Notes: generated by a model from the letters alone, not told the origin. Positions 1 through 7,321 are shown, counted from the first letter of the stretch. The stretch: DNA of 20,243 nt from Candidatus Kaiserbacteria bacterium (GCA_026996985.1 JALWJR010000028.1:1-20243), one strand, 5' to 3'. Numbers and translations: made by a program.

Positions 1-11
1 AGATCAAGCTT

Positions 12-446
12 ATGTCAGAGTCAAAGCACGTGTTTGTTTTTGTCTCCGACAAAATAAAATCTTCTTTGGAAAAGTGGTTTAAAAAATATGCAGATAAGGT
101 TACAAACAGCGTAAAAAACGATTTTAAAACCGGGTCGGAAACATTTAAATTTGTTGATAAAGTGCTGGAAAAAAAGTTTTCGTATCCCGATTTTTTCCGG
201 CTTAATTTGCAAGAAGAAAAACTTATGGGAGCGCTTTTTTGGGGTTTTAAAAATCTTTACCTTGCAAAGACGGGGGAGCTTAAAAGCCCTTCTTTTATGG
301 TGAGAAAATTTACAAACCTTTCTGCAAAATGGACCGAAGAAGAAATTGAAGAGAAGCTTTTTGAAGTTTCCACAATGCAGATAAAAGCTTTCAAAAATAA
401 CAAAGAAAATTATTTGGAAAAATTCATTTTGCAAACAGGTTGTTGA
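12..446 (+). CDS. DNA polymerase III delta subunit-like (HolA) C-terminal region, possibly cut by the window edge
   Basis: A 144-residue protein whose reading frame stays open to the first base of the window, so the true start may lie outside; no ribosome site is visible before the ATG at 12. The order resembles the C-terminal half of HolA, the clamp-loader delta subunit: a short strand-rich start (VFVFVSDKI), a charged linker, then an all-helical region in which LMGALFWGFKNLYLAK recalls the delta collar-domain helix, ending in helices rich in K and E. HolA is usually 300-340 residues, so this would be a fragment or a reduced form. The family call rests on pattern similarity only; an uncharacterised helical protein is the alternative. 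Confidence 0.4.
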   Translation: MSESKHVFVFVSDKIKSSLEKWFKKYADKVTNSVKNDFKTGSETFKFVDKVLEKKFSYPDFFRLNLQEEKLMGALFWGFKNLYLAKTGELKSPSFMVRKFTNLSAKWTEEEIEEKLFEVSTMQIKAFKNNKENYLEKFILQTGC

Positions 447-450
447 TAAG

Positions 451-480
451 TTGCTTGTATGTATTTTTTAAAATTATAAA
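451..480 (+). promoter_or_regulatory. Promoter of the surface-protein pair
   Basis: TTGCTT at 451-456 and TATAAA at 475-480 are separated by 18 nt. The -10 box ends 8 nt before the ATG at 489, so the mRNA would have almost no leader. Confidence 0.45.
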
Positions 481-488
481 ATGAGCAT

Positions 489-1805
489 ATGAAGTTAAAA
501 GAGACGAAACTTTTGGCTTTCTCCGTTGCGGTTTTGTTTGTTCTGACAATTTTTTCAAATTTTAATTTAATGAAAGAAAAAACACTTTCTTTCTTAAACA
601 AAAGTCAAATCGCCGCGACACAAAACTTTTCAAGCGGTGGCGGAGTGACTGTTTCATTACCTTCGGATGTTGCTAGAAAAATGGGGGTTCCAAGCGGAAC
701 AAAACTTCAATTGAGCGGATGTGTTGAAACAAGCGGAGTAACCAAAGGGGCATCGGTAAATAATAATATTTGTCAACCGAAAGGCAAAAGGTGCCCTAAA
801 GATGGGGTTGGTGATTTTTGCCCTTGCGCTTGGACAACACCGGGAGGTGGTGGAGTTGGAATGTGCTATCAAGGTTGTTGCAGGTACACCGGAAGCCCCA
901 GCGCAAAAGACGCTTTTCAAGGAAAAGATGTTTTTGGTTCTTCATTTAAAGGAGGTTTGGGTGAAGGTTTGGGAGGAGGTCTTGGACAGGGCTTGGGTTC
1001 ATTGCTTGGAGATTTTCTCAGTAAATTGATGGGCGGTCAAGGAGGCGGTTCAGATTATCCTTATCCTGATTATCCATATCCGGATTACCCTTACCCCGAT
1101 TATTCGAGTGATGACCCTGATGATCCCGATGTTGATCTTCCAGACCTTCCAACCAGCACTTCATCAACCAGCACCCCCGATTTTGATTCGGACGGGGACG
1201 GTGTAGCAGATGATGTTGACAACTGTATCTATGTTTTCAATCCGTCACAAGAAGATTCGGACTCAGACGGAATAGGAGATGCTTGTGATATACCCACAGA
1301 AGACAATCCGGATACTGACTCAACAACAACAGCAACAACTACTCCGGATAATGATCAAGCCGACATAACCTCAGGTTCGGCGGTTGCCGATACCGGGGAG
1401 GTTGTAAACGATTCAAGCAAAACCCGTTATATTCTTTTGTTGGACAAAATTCGCTCGCCATTTCAGCCACCTGAGATAAATGCAACAAAACCTTCAAATA
1501 AAGCTGTCTCTGATGTGTTGGGACTTGATTTTATAAGCTCGGGAGAGGGAGATAACCAGTGGCAAGATCTGGAGCTTCTCGGCAAGGCGCAAGCTCTGCT
1601 TGAAAAACAAAGAAGAGGCGAGAAGCTTACAGATGCGGAATTGCAAGCGCTCAGAGACTACCACAAAAGCGCGGTGGCAATCTCGGGTGACCTTAACCCG
1701 TTTGGGCTTGATACCGCCAGATATGCTCAAGCCGAGGCAGAAAAGCCAAACTGGTTTGTAAGGCTTGTTCTTTTGATTATGCAGATGCTAGGTTTAAATA
1801 AATAA
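489..1805 (+). CDS. Secreted or membrane-anchored surface protein with thrombospondin type 3 repeats
   Basis: 438 residues. Residues 9-25 form a hydrophobic signal or anchor segment. A cysteine-rich block follows (about 78-131, nine Cys including a CC pair), then a Gly-rich low-complexity stretch (155-187) and tandem YPYPD repeats (190-205). Residues 231-267 hold two Asp-rich repeats, DSDGDGVADD and DSDSDGIGDACD, typical of calcium-binding thrombospondin type 3 repeats. A Thr/Asp-rich linker leads to a helical C-terminus ending in a hydrophobic segment (about 422-436). This suggests an extracytoplasmic, calcium-stabilised stalk. It is followed after 5 nt by another secreted protein with a similar Cys-rich plus Gly-rich plan, so the two are probably expressed together. 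Specific function unknown; adhesion or surface display is an inference. Confidence 0.75.
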   Translation: MKLKETKLLAFSVAVLFVLTIFSNFNLMKEKTLSFLNKSQIAATQNFSSGGGVTVSLPSDVARKMGVPSGTKLQLSGCVETSGVTKGASVNNNICQPKGKRCPKDGVGDFCPCAWTTPGGGGVGMCYQGCCRYTGSPSAKDAFQGKDVFGSSFKGGLGEGLGGGLGQGLGSLLGDFLSKLMGGQGGGSDYPYPDYPYPDYPYPDYSSDDPDDPDVDLPDLPTSTSSTSTPDFDSDGDGVADDVDNCIYVFNPSQEDSDSDGIGDACDIPTEDNPDTDSTTTATTTPDNDQADITSGSAVADTGEVVNDSSKTRYILLLDKIRSPFQPPEINATKPSNKAVSDVLGLDFISSGEGDNQWQDLELLGKAQALLEKQRRGEKLTDAELQALRDYHKSAVAISGDLNPFGLDTARYAQAEAEKPNWFVRLVLLIMQMLGLNK

Positions 1806-1810
1806 AAACT

Positions 1811-3547
1811 ATGGAAAAACACAAAAACATAAGGCAACTCACACTTATATCGGTTTTGTTTGTTTTGTTATTTGTGTTTTATGGTATTCAGTCATCATTT
1901 AAAAATGCATCCATAAGTGATTTAGCTTATTATAATTTTGCAACACCACAACAAACACCCTTAATTTCTGATAAGTTGCACAATATAGTAGATGAAGCAA
2001 CTACAGTTAAAGATTTAAAGCCCGAGATTCAGTGCAAAGAAGGGAGTACAGATCCGCAATGTCTTGATAAATGCTCTACCAGTTACACAATTCAACAAAA
2101 CAACAAGCAATTCAAAAGGAAAAGCTGTTTCTGGAGTGGAGCCAAAGATCCTGTTAGATTAGCTGTGGAGCGAGTTGTTAAATTTTGCCAAGTCAACTCT
2201 GTAGAGCAGGTATGGAAAGATGCCGGCTGTAGAGACAATCCGGCAAAACTGACAAAAAGTGGGCAAGTTAAAAAAAGCGGAAAAACAAACGTAACAGGCT
2301 TGAGGTACAAACCCAAAAAAGGTTATGAATATGAATGCAGTTTAATGAAGCATAAGTTAGTTGAAGAGATTTCAAAATCTCTTTCTAAAGCTAAAACTCA
2401 AAAAATTAAGGGAAAAAATAATTATGACGAATGCACTTTCTATGGCGCGGTAACTTGTATGCAAACAGAAGCCAACCAAGACGGTTTTACATGTAAACCT
2501 AAGAAAAGCAGTTTAGGTGGTGGTGATACTAGAACTCCTCCAACCACCACACCACCTCCATCCACCACTCCGCCACCCGGAAGTCCGGATCCGTTCTCAC
2601 AAAATTTTGGGTACAGTCTTGGAAAAAACTTTGGTCAAAGTTTTATGGGAAGAATGTTTCAAAATCTTTTTGGACAAGGAGCCGGACAGGGCTCATCAGG
2701 TGGGTCATATGGTCACAAATGTGACAGCTACTACTATAGAATTTTTCACAAGGAAGAATGTACACCACCTAAAGATGTAATTTGTTCATTAACTTTAAGC
2801 AGCATAACAGTGGAAAGAGGAGAACCGGTGGTTGTTCGCTGGGATGTTGAGTACTCAACAGAGCAATCTTTAACTTTTGATCCAAGTCTCGGTGTTGATG
2901 AAGAGTATACCGAGCAGTCGGGTGAAGTGGTAATATATCCCGAAAACAGCGGGTACGTTGTACTTGAGGCAGTGGGGAAAGGAGAAGAAAACACTTGCTC
3001 AAAAAGGGTAAATATAACCGTTCTTAACCCAAGTGGTGAAGGGAAGTTTCCACCAATTGTCTCTTGTGCGCCCCAATTTATAAAATCCGGAAGTCCGACC
3101 GAGGTAAATATAAACTGGCAATGCAGGGGAGATAGCGCAAAATACACAACTTCTGAGAACTTTAGCACAAGTGGTGATATAGAAGGTAGTAGCACGAAAA
3201 CAGTGCAAGATACCACAGAGTTTAAAGTAAACTGCTACGATGAAAATGATAACTGGCTGGGTTCCAACAGTTGCACCGTTAAGGCCGAAAATCCTTTGTT
3301 TGAAATAATCGCATACCCGGAAGAAGTGGGGCGCGATGAGAAAACAAGGATTTCATGGGGTTCAATCGGTATGACAACTTGCAGGGTGGACGGGCCCAAT
3401 GGCTTTTCATACGAAGCGCAAAATGCCGTTGTTATAACCACGCCGTTTACAGATGAAAATGATGAAAGCGAAGCCATTTTTACAATTCAATGTGCTTCAA
3501 AGTATGGCGGAGTATACTCAAAGGATCTTGTAGTAAAGCGCAAATAA
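1811..3547 (+). CDS. Secreted Cys-rich protein with Ig-like domains
   Basis: 578 residues. An N-terminal hydrophobic anchor (10-27) is followed by a Cys- and Lys-rich region (about 73-230), a Pro/Thr linker (TPPTTTPPPSTTPPP), and a Gly/Gln/Phe low-complexity segment (GKNFGQSFMGRMFQNLFGQG). The C-terminal half has about three beta-rich repeats, each with a Cys pair and a central Trp (VVRWDV, NINWQC, RISWGS), like bacterial Ig-like folds. It begins 5 nt after the TSP3 protein and shares its plan of anchor, Cys-rich head and Gly-rich segment, though the exposed domains differ. The two may be paralogues with swapped modules or partners in a surface structure. A hairpin terminator follows at once. 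Confidence 0.7.
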   Translation: MEKHKNIRQLTLISVLFVLLFVFYGIQSSFKNASISDLAYYNFATPQQTPLISDKLHNIVDEATTVKDLKPEIQCKEGSTDPQCLDKCSTSYTIQQNNKQFKRKSCFWSGAKDPVRLAVERVVKFCQVNSVEQVWKDAGCRDNPAKLTKSGQVKKSGKTNVTGLRYKPKKGYEYECSLMKHKLVEEISKSLSKAKTQKIKGKNNYDECTFYGAVTCMQTEANQDGFTCKPKKSSLGGGDTRTPPTTTPPPSTTPPPGSPDPFSQNFGYSLGKNFGQSFMGRMFQNLFGQGAGQGSSGGSYGHKCDSYYYRIFHKEECTPPKDVICSLTLSSITVERGEPVVVRWDVEYSTEQSLTFDPSLGVDEEYTEQSGEVVIYPENSGYVVLEAVGKGEENTCSKRVNITVLNPSGEGKFPPIVSCAPQFIKSGSPTEVNINWQCRGDSAKYTTSENFSTSGDIEGSSTKTVQDTTEFKVNCYDENDNWLGSNSCTVKAENPLFEIIAYPEEVGRDEKTRISWGSIGMTTCRVDGPNGFSYEAQNAVVITTPFTDENDESEAIFTIQCASKYGGVYSKDLVVKRK

Positions 3548-3550
3548 AAA

Positions 3551-3573
3551 AGGTGACACATTGCGTGTCACCT
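3551..3573 (-). terminator. Rho-independent terminator between convergent genes
   Basis: A perfect 9-bp stem (AGGTGACAC / GTGTCACCT) with a 5-nt loop. On the minus strand the stem runs into a T-run (TTTTTTATTT), ending the 140-aa gene. On the plus strand the following T-tract is weak, but it could also slow readthrough from the surface-protein unit. Confidence 0.85.
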
Positions 3574-3580
3574 GAATCTT

Positions 3581-4003
3581 TCATTCTAAAGGCATGAGGA
3601 TAATCTCTTTTCCATTTATTGGCAAGGAAATTTCTTCTCCTTCTTGGTAGGCCTCTGCAATCGCGCTTGCTTTAGGCGCTTTTTCTGATATACATATAAT
3701 CTCCACGTTGTTGCATCTCGTTTCGTATCCGATTAGTGTTACCATTAGCAAAACGCTTCCGTTTTCCACCGAGAAGAAAGAGGGTGTCTGTGCAGGGTTT
3801 GAAAACAATTGCATTAATTGCAGCTTTTGTTGTAAGTCACTTGCAATGTAGTTTGCTATTCCTATATCTTCTCTGGAGCATAACCCGGTTTGTTCACATT
3901 GCATTTGTGCACACTGATAGTATTCCATCTTATCAAGTAAGTCCTCTATAACTGCAGATATAGCGGTTTTGATAATGCCTAAAGCCTCGGTTGAGTATGG
4001 CAT
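3581..4003 (-). CDS. Small soluble protein; C-terminus weakly GreA/GreB-like
   Basis: 140 residues. The start is set by a strong Shine-Dalgarno (AAAGGAGGG, 4 nt before the ATG), unlike most genes here. Residues 1-65 are predicted helical and carry four Cys (YYQCAQMQCEQTGLC). Residues 75-140 are beta-rich and end in GEEISLPINGKEIILMPLE; spacing of the Ser/Pro/Ala/Gly positions recalls the C-terminal FKBP-like domain of transcript-cleavage factors GreA/GreB. The N-terminal part is too short and Cys-rich for the normal Gre coiled coil, and I could not identify the acidic tip. A -35/-10 pair (TTGAAA, 17 nt, TAATTT) lies about 35 nt upstream. It is a single-gene unit with its own terminator, possibly acquired. 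Function is unassigned; the Gre resemblance is weak. Confidence 0.6.
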   Translation of the reverse strand: MPYSTEALGIIKTAISAVIEDLLDKMEYYQCAQMQCEQTGLCSREDIGIANYIASDLQQKLQLMQLFSNPAQTPSFFSVENGSVLLMVTLIGYETRCNNVEIICISEKAPKASAIAEAYQEGEEISLPINGKEIILMPLE

Positions 4004-4071
4004 GTTTCCCTCCTTTTGCTAAGGTTCCCGAAAGCAAATTACCAGAAAGTTTAAAGAATTTCAATTTAAAC

Positions 4072-4099
4072 TTGAAGTTATTTGCAAGCATGTTATATT
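4072..4099 (+). promoter_or_regulatory. Candidate promoter upstream of tRNA-Lys
   Basis: TTGAAG at 4072-4077 and TATATT at 4094-4099, 16-nt spacer, on the plus strand. The transcript would start near 4106 and run through the partial tRNA copy into tRNA-Lys. I see no better promoter closer to the tRNA. Confidence 0.4.
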
Positions 4100-4136
4100 A
4101 CGAGTGCGCAAAATGCGCTTCTTGTTCTTTATTTTA

Positions 4137-4253
4137 TATATCCGCCCATAGCTCAGCTGGCCCAGCACCAAATTGGTGCCGGACATGTGCCGCAACAGGC
4201 TATAGGTGCGTGTAGATTTACGAATCGTTTATATCCGCCCATAGCTCAGCTGG
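4137..4253 (+). repeat. 24-nt direct repeat duplicating the tRNA-Lys 5' half, with a 69-nt spacer
   Basis: The 24 nt at 4137-4160 are identical to 4230-4253, which covers 5 nt upstream plus the acceptor 5' strand and D-arm of tRNA-Lys. The first copy stops at the D-loop GG and cannot fold into a tRNA. The 69-nt spacer (4161-4229) contains a GC-rich hairpin built on GCACCAA / TTGGTGC. This looks like insertion with target duplication in the tRNA D-arm, or the scar of a partial tRNA duplication. Confidence 0.8.
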
Positions 4254-4307
4254 TAGAGCAGCGGGCTTTTAACCCGTGTGTCCCAGGTTCGAGTCCTGGT
4301 GGGCGGA
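4235..4307 (+). tRNA. tRNA-Lys (TTT)
   Basis: Complete cloverleaf: acceptor CCGCCCA / TGGGCGG, D-stem GCTC/GAGC, anticodon loop CTTTTAA (TTT), T-stem CCAGG/CCTGG with loop TTCGAGT, discriminator A. The discriminator is followed by CAC, so CCA is not encoded. A duplicate of its 5' half lies upstream. Confidence 0.95.
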
Positions 4308-4316
4308 CACGGAACA

Positions 4317-4390
4317 AAGTGGAGTGGCCGAACACAGCAGAGCAAACCAAGCCGTTATTGTAACTAACAGCTTGGCAAGTTGCTTTGCTT
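4317..4390 (+). repeat. tRNA-Lys tail related to the tRNA-Leu tail
   Basis: Two blocks, AAGTGGAGTG and GCAGAGCAAA, occur in the same order after tRNA-Leu (16161-16193). A stem CCAAGC / GCTTGG follows and may act as the end of the tRNA-Lys transcript. It seems to be a decayed member of the tRNA-tail family. The rest of the gap to 4584 shows no gene that I can support. Confidence 0.45.
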
Positions 4391-4584
4391 CTATTTTGGT
4401 GAGAAAGTTTACCCAGCCCATTTTTCACTGCCGGCTCTATTACCACGAAAGAGAAATTGCGCTCAATTACTAAACAGGTGCAACAGAGAGTATATTTAAA
4501 AGTGGTGGGGGCTGGTAGGCAACAAACAATACAATGGTTCGCACTCATTCAATTCAGTGAAGAGTGGGACAGAGTGAATTTATG

Positions 4585-4656
4585 TGCTCCCGGTAGGAAT
4601 CGAACCTACACTACGGGCTCCGCAAGCCCGCGTTCTATCCATTAAACTACGGGAGC
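4585..4656 (-). tRNA. tRNA-Arg (GCG)
   Basis: Minus-strand cloverleaf: acceptor GCTCCCG / CGGGAGC, D-arm with A20 (GGATA), anticodon stem CGGGC/GCCCG, loop TTGCGGA giving anticodon GCG, T-loop TTCGATT, discriminator A followed by CAT. A20 and C35 are arginine identity elements and its body resembles the tRNA-Arg(TCT) at 10661. Most bacteria read CGU/CGC with tRNA-Arg(ACG) whose A34 becomes inosine; an unmodified GCG anticodon is unusual. Candidate promoter: TTGTTT, 16 nt, TAAAGT, 8 nt before the tRNA. Confidence 0.93.
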
Positions 4657-4772
4657 ATGCACCTACTTTAGCAAATTTTTTCCGTAAAACAACAAAAACA
4701 GTTCTTGTTAAAATAAACTGACCCCTAAATAACACAAAATAAACAAAGCATCTATTTGATAACTGGTCTAAT

Positions 4773-5219
4773 TCAAAAACCCAGCATATCGGCCAAACGC
4801 TCATATACCGGAGCTTCAAAATCTTCTTCTTTCGCTTTGCTTTGCAAAGCCTCTCTCACTTGGTTTTTTAGTTGGTAAGGTACTGTTATTTGCAAGTAGG
4901 GGCGCGCAATATTTTTTGATAATATTTTTAAAGTGTTTGCATCGTTGTCTATCCAAAATTTCTCCAAACTGTCATAGTTTATGGTTACATTTCCAAGACG
5001 TATTCCGCTTTCGTCAATTACAACATCAACAACTCCGGGCTCGTGTTTGGATATCAAATAAAGTGTTGCAAAAGCTACAACAGAGAGTACCCCAAACAAA
5101 AAATTCCCCAAAAACACCGATGCTACGGCAATGGCAAAAACAACAATTCCACCCGCAATAAACCAATCTTTACTTTTATTTATCTTTTTATGTTCTTTAA
5201 CCGACCACTTTATTTGCAT
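4773..5219 (-). CDS. Two-TM membrane protein with a PH-like C-terminal domain
   Basis: 148 residues when started at the ATG at 5219 (MQIKWSV). An ATG five codons earlier lies inside a palindrome and would overlap the promoter. A charged cytoplasmic N-terminus (KEHKKINKSKD) is followed by two hydrophobic helices (about 20-57) with a tight turn, then a beta-rich domain (VVDVVIDESGIRLGNVTINYDSLEKFWID) and a C-terminal helix. This layout matches small bacterial membrane proteins with a bacterial PH-like domain, common and uncharacterised in Parcubacteria. A -10 box (TACAAT on the minus strand, 5226-5231) ends 6 nt before the chosen start, implying a leaderless mRNA. Function unknown. Confidence 0.65.
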   Translation of the reverse strand: MQIKWSVKEHKKINKSKDWFIAGGIVVFAIAVASVFLGNFLFGVLSVVAFATLYLISKHEPGVVDVVIDESGIRLGNVTINYDSLEKFWIDNDANTLKILSKNIARPYLQITVPYQLKNQVREALQSKAKEEDFEAPVYERLADMLGF

Positions 5220-5227
5220 ATGGTTAT

Positions 5228-5242
5228 TGTACATTATGTACA
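5228..5242. promoter_or_regulatory. Perfect palindrome over the promoter of the PH-like membrane gene
   Basis: TGTACAT-T-ATGTACA, 7-bp arms around one central base, overlapping the -10 box (5226-5231) of the minus-strand gene. Its position suits a repressor operator. No regulator gene is adjacent. Confidence 0.45.
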
Positions 5243-5302
5243 GTTAAAATAAACCGCTCCGAAGTGTATGCTGAGACACTCTTTGGCGACGCCGTATTGT
5301 TG

Positions 5303-5331
5303 TTGGAATAAACTCCGTAGCGTTGTATACT
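5303..5331 (+). promoter_or_regulatory. ruvA promoter (leaderless)
   Basis: TTGGAA (5303-5308), 17-nt spacer, TATACT (5326-5331). The -10 ends 6 nt before the ATG at 5338, so transcription would start at or next to the start codon. A TTG start at 5323 is excluded because it lies upstream of the -10 box. Confidence 0.75.
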
Positions 5332-5337
5332 TTGTTT

Positions 5338-5901
5338 ATGTTCGCTTTTTTATCCGGGAAAGTGTTTTATTGCGGAGATGAATATATAATTTTATTGGTG
5401 GGACAAATCGGATTTAAAGTTTTTGTAAATTCTTCTGTAATTGAGGGTTGTATCAAAGACGAGCATTTGGAATTGCACATACACACAAACGTTAGAGAAA
5501 ACTCCATTGATTTATATGGATTTAAAACAGAAGAAGAACTTAATCTTTTTGAAAAACTTGTATCTATATCGTCAATAGGTCCCAAAACGGCGCTCTCCAT
5601 TCTTACATATTCGGTGGAAGAGATACAAAATGCGATTCAAAAAGGAGATATTGATTTTCTTTCAACGGCGCGCGGATTGGGCAAAAAAGGAGCCAAGCGC
5701 ATTATAGTTGAACTGAAAGACAAAATTCCAACATTTGATTTTGTTGCCGAAAATTCTGAATATAAAGAGGCGCAAGAAGCGCTCTCTTCAATGGGTTACA
5801 AAAAAAGTGAAATAGCACCGGCTCTTAAAGAGGCGATAAAGGAGGGGGGCAAAACCGTTGGTGATTTAATCAAAATCGCGTTAAAATATCTATCAAAGTA
5901 G
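5338..5901 (+). CDS. ruvA: Holliday junction DNA helicase subunit RuvA
   Basis: 187 residues, close to the usual 190-205. RuvA tetramers bind four-way junctions and load the RuvB motor for branch migration. Domain I (1-62) is the OB-like barrel, ending in the typical ...IDLYGF. Domain II has two helix-hairpin-helix motifs: SISSIGPKTAL (77-87) and ARGLGKKGAKRI (111-122). Domain III (about 140-187) is the flexible RuvB-binding domain (EAQEALSSMGYKKSEI). The start at 5338 fits the family N-terminus and the promoter spacing. It is 3 nt from the following surface-protein gene. No ruvB or ruvC is nearby; ruvX lies 1.4 kb downstream but is unrelated in function. Confidence 0.96.
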   Translation: MFAFLSGKVFYCGDEYIILLVGQIGFKVFVNSSVIEGCIKDEHLELHIHTNVRENSIDLYGFKTEEELNLFEKLVSISSIGPKTALSILTYSVEEIQNAIQKGDIDFLSTARGLGKKGAKRIIVELKDKIPTFDFVAENSEYKEAQEALSSMGYKKSEIAPALKEAIKEGGKTVGDLIKIALKYLSK

Positions 5902-5904
5902 CTT

Positions 5905-6828
5905 ATGTTTAAAAAAATATTGTGGCTTTTGGTATTTTTGGTAATTTTTTTGGCCATTTTGTCATTTATAAAAGAGTATGGACCTTCTTCATCTGAGAAG
6001 GTGGGCGAGAATTTATTTGAATTCCAAAATAAATTCATGCAGGATATGCAAAATATGGTTCAAGGTGTTGCTCTTGAAAATCCGATGCTTGATGGCAGTC
6101 AAGATGGGCCTGTAAAAGTTCAATATTTTGGAGACCCATCTCCGTATAAAGGCTTGATAACAATAAATACTTTGGAATCTAATCCGGGTGAAACTTCTCC
6201 TGACAGGGAGTTTATAGTATTTGAGGCCTCATCTGAGCTTTCCGGCCCTGTCTCTTTGTATGGCTGGTCACTGCAGAGTATGGTCTCGGGGGTGAGAGTG
6301 TTTATACCTGATGCTGTGGAAGACTTGACTCTCTATGATGTAAACAAGACATACATTCCGGTTTTACTACCCGGACAGAAGGTGATTGTAAACTCAGGTC
6401 AATCGCCAATCGGCGTTTCTTTTTTAACCAACAAGTGCACCGGATTTATCTCTTCTTTTCAAAGGTTTTATCCACCACTTGAGCTTAGATGCCCTTATCC
6501 GAACGAGATAGTGCCTCCAACACCCAAAAATATAAATACATTGGGACAAGAGTGCATGTCATTTATTGAGAACGATTTGCAACGTTGCCAGTATCTGACA
6601 GATGAGTTGGCGGAAGATTATGAACTCTCAGGAGTATGTAAGTCAGCCCTTAAGGGTGTATTTACCTATACGTTTTGCAGGTCTCGTTTTAAAGATTCAA
6701 AAGATTACTTCAAAAATTCAAACTGGAGACTTTTTGTAGGTTCTTCTCGTGAGCTTTGGAACAGTGAATATGATGTTATAAGGCTTCTTGATGCCGAGGG
6801 CAGGGTGGTTGATGTATGGAATTATTAG
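5905..6828 (+). CDS. Membrane-anchored extracytoplasmic protein, lamin-tail-like
   Basis: 307 residues. N-terminal hydrophobic anchor (4-22), a helical stretch, then a beta-rich domain starting INTLESNPGETSPDREFIVF and including SGPVSLYGWSLQS. The C-terminus reads VIRLLDAEGRVVDVWNY. These elements resemble the lamin-tail domain found on many bacterial surface proteins (a VxLxGWxL strand and a closing LxDxxGxVVDxxxY strand), here apparently interrupted by a Cys-containing insert (about 180-265, six Cys). It starts 3 nt after ruvA and is probably cotranscribed. Likely displayed outside the membrane; molecular function unknown. The domain call is by eye. Confidence 0.6.
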   Translation: MFKKILWLLVFLVIFLAILSFIKEYGPSSSEKVGENLFEFQNKFMQDMQNMVQGVALENPMLDGSQDGPVKVQYFGDPSPYKGLITINTLESNPGETSPDREFIVFEASSELSGPVSLYGWSLQSMVSGVRVFIPDAVEDLTLYDVNKTYIPVLLPGQKVIVNSGQSPIGVSFLTNKCTGFISSFQRFYPPLELRCPYPNEIVPPTPKNINTLGQECMSFIENDLQRCQYLTDELAEDYELSGVCKSALKGVFTYTFCRSRFKDSKDYFKNSNWRLFVGSSRELWNSEYDVIRLLDAEGRVVDVWNY

Positions 6829-6910
6829 GTTGACCGCATTTGCTCTGATTAATTAACTACTGTAAACAAGTAACACCTCGGAGCGTTGCATCGAATTCGT
6901 TTTTTGTTTG

Positions 6911-6993
6911 CGGAGGAGGTGGGACTCGAACCCACATGGGCAAAGCCCGCCTGTTTTCAAGACAGGTCCGTTACCAATTCCGGGCACTCCTCC
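6911..6993 (-). tRNA. tRNA-Ser (TGA)
   Basis: Class II tRNA on the minus strand: acceptor GGAGGAG / CTCCTCC, anticodon loop CTTGAAA (TGA), long variable arm CGGGCTTTGCCCATG, T-stem GTGGG/CCCAC, discriminator G (serine identity), then CAA. No encoded CCA. A candidate promoter (TTGCTT, 16 nt, TAATAT) lies about 10 nt upstream on the minus strand. Confidence 0.95.
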
Positions 6994-7019
6994 GGATGCG
7001 TAAATATTAACAAAAAATA

Positions 7020-7047
7020 TTGCAAAAGCAAAAAAAATGTGTAGTAT
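7020..7047 (+). promoter_or_regulatory. rpsT-ruvX promoter (leaderless)
   Basis: TTGCAA (7020-7025), 16-nt spacer, TAGTAT (7042-7047). The ATG of rpsT at 7056 follows the -10 box by 8 nt, which decides that start over the in-frame ATG at 7020 inside the -35 region. Confidence 0.65.
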
Positions 7048-7055
7048 ATTCAAAT

Positions 7056-7319
7056 ATGGCAAATAAAAGATCGGCAAAAGAAGAGTTGCGAAAAGCGCAA
7101 AGGCGCTTTGTTTTTAACTTGCGTCGTAAACGTGCAATGAAAAGCGCCGTGAAAGAGTTTCGTAACATGATAGCTGAAAAGGCTTTTGATAAAGCGGAAG
7201 CGTTTATACCAACTCTATACAAAGCAATAGATAAAGCCGCCAAAAGAGGTGTAATAAAGAAAAACACCGCAGCTCGCAAGAAATCTCGCTTGATGAAAGC
7301 ATTGCTTTCGGCAAAGTAA
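7056..7319 (+). CDS. rpsT: Small ribosomal subunit protein bS20
   Basis: 87 residues starting MANKRSAKEELRKAQR, the classic bS20 N-terminus, followed by long Lys/Arg/Ala-rich helices (KSAVKEFRNMIAEKAFDKAE, KAAKRGVIKKNTAARKKSRL) that bind 16S rRNA helices in the small-subunit body. Length equals the family norm (about 85-90). An extended start at 7020 would add an unrelated leader and overlap the promoter, so it is rejected. ruvX begins 2 nt after the stop, indicating cotranscription. Confidence 0.96.
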   Translation: MANKRSAKEELRKAQRRFVFNLRRKRAMKSAVKEFRNMIAEKAFDKAEAFIPTLYKAIDKAAKRGVIKKNTAARKKSRLMKALLSAK

Positions 7320-7321
7320 AT

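Noticed and set aside
5323..5337. TTG start for ruvA at 5323
   Set aside because: It lies before the -10 box; the RuvA family begins at the MFAFLSGKV residue run.
6870..6900. A possible repeat between 6878-6900 and 5250-5272 (inverted, around GCTCCGA)
   Set aside because: Only about 13 of 18 positions agree and there is no hairpin; likely chance.
7020..7055. Extended N-terminus for rpsT starting at 7020
   Set aside because: It overlaps the -35/-10 boxes and adds residues not found in bS20; the MANKRSAK start at 7056 is canonical.
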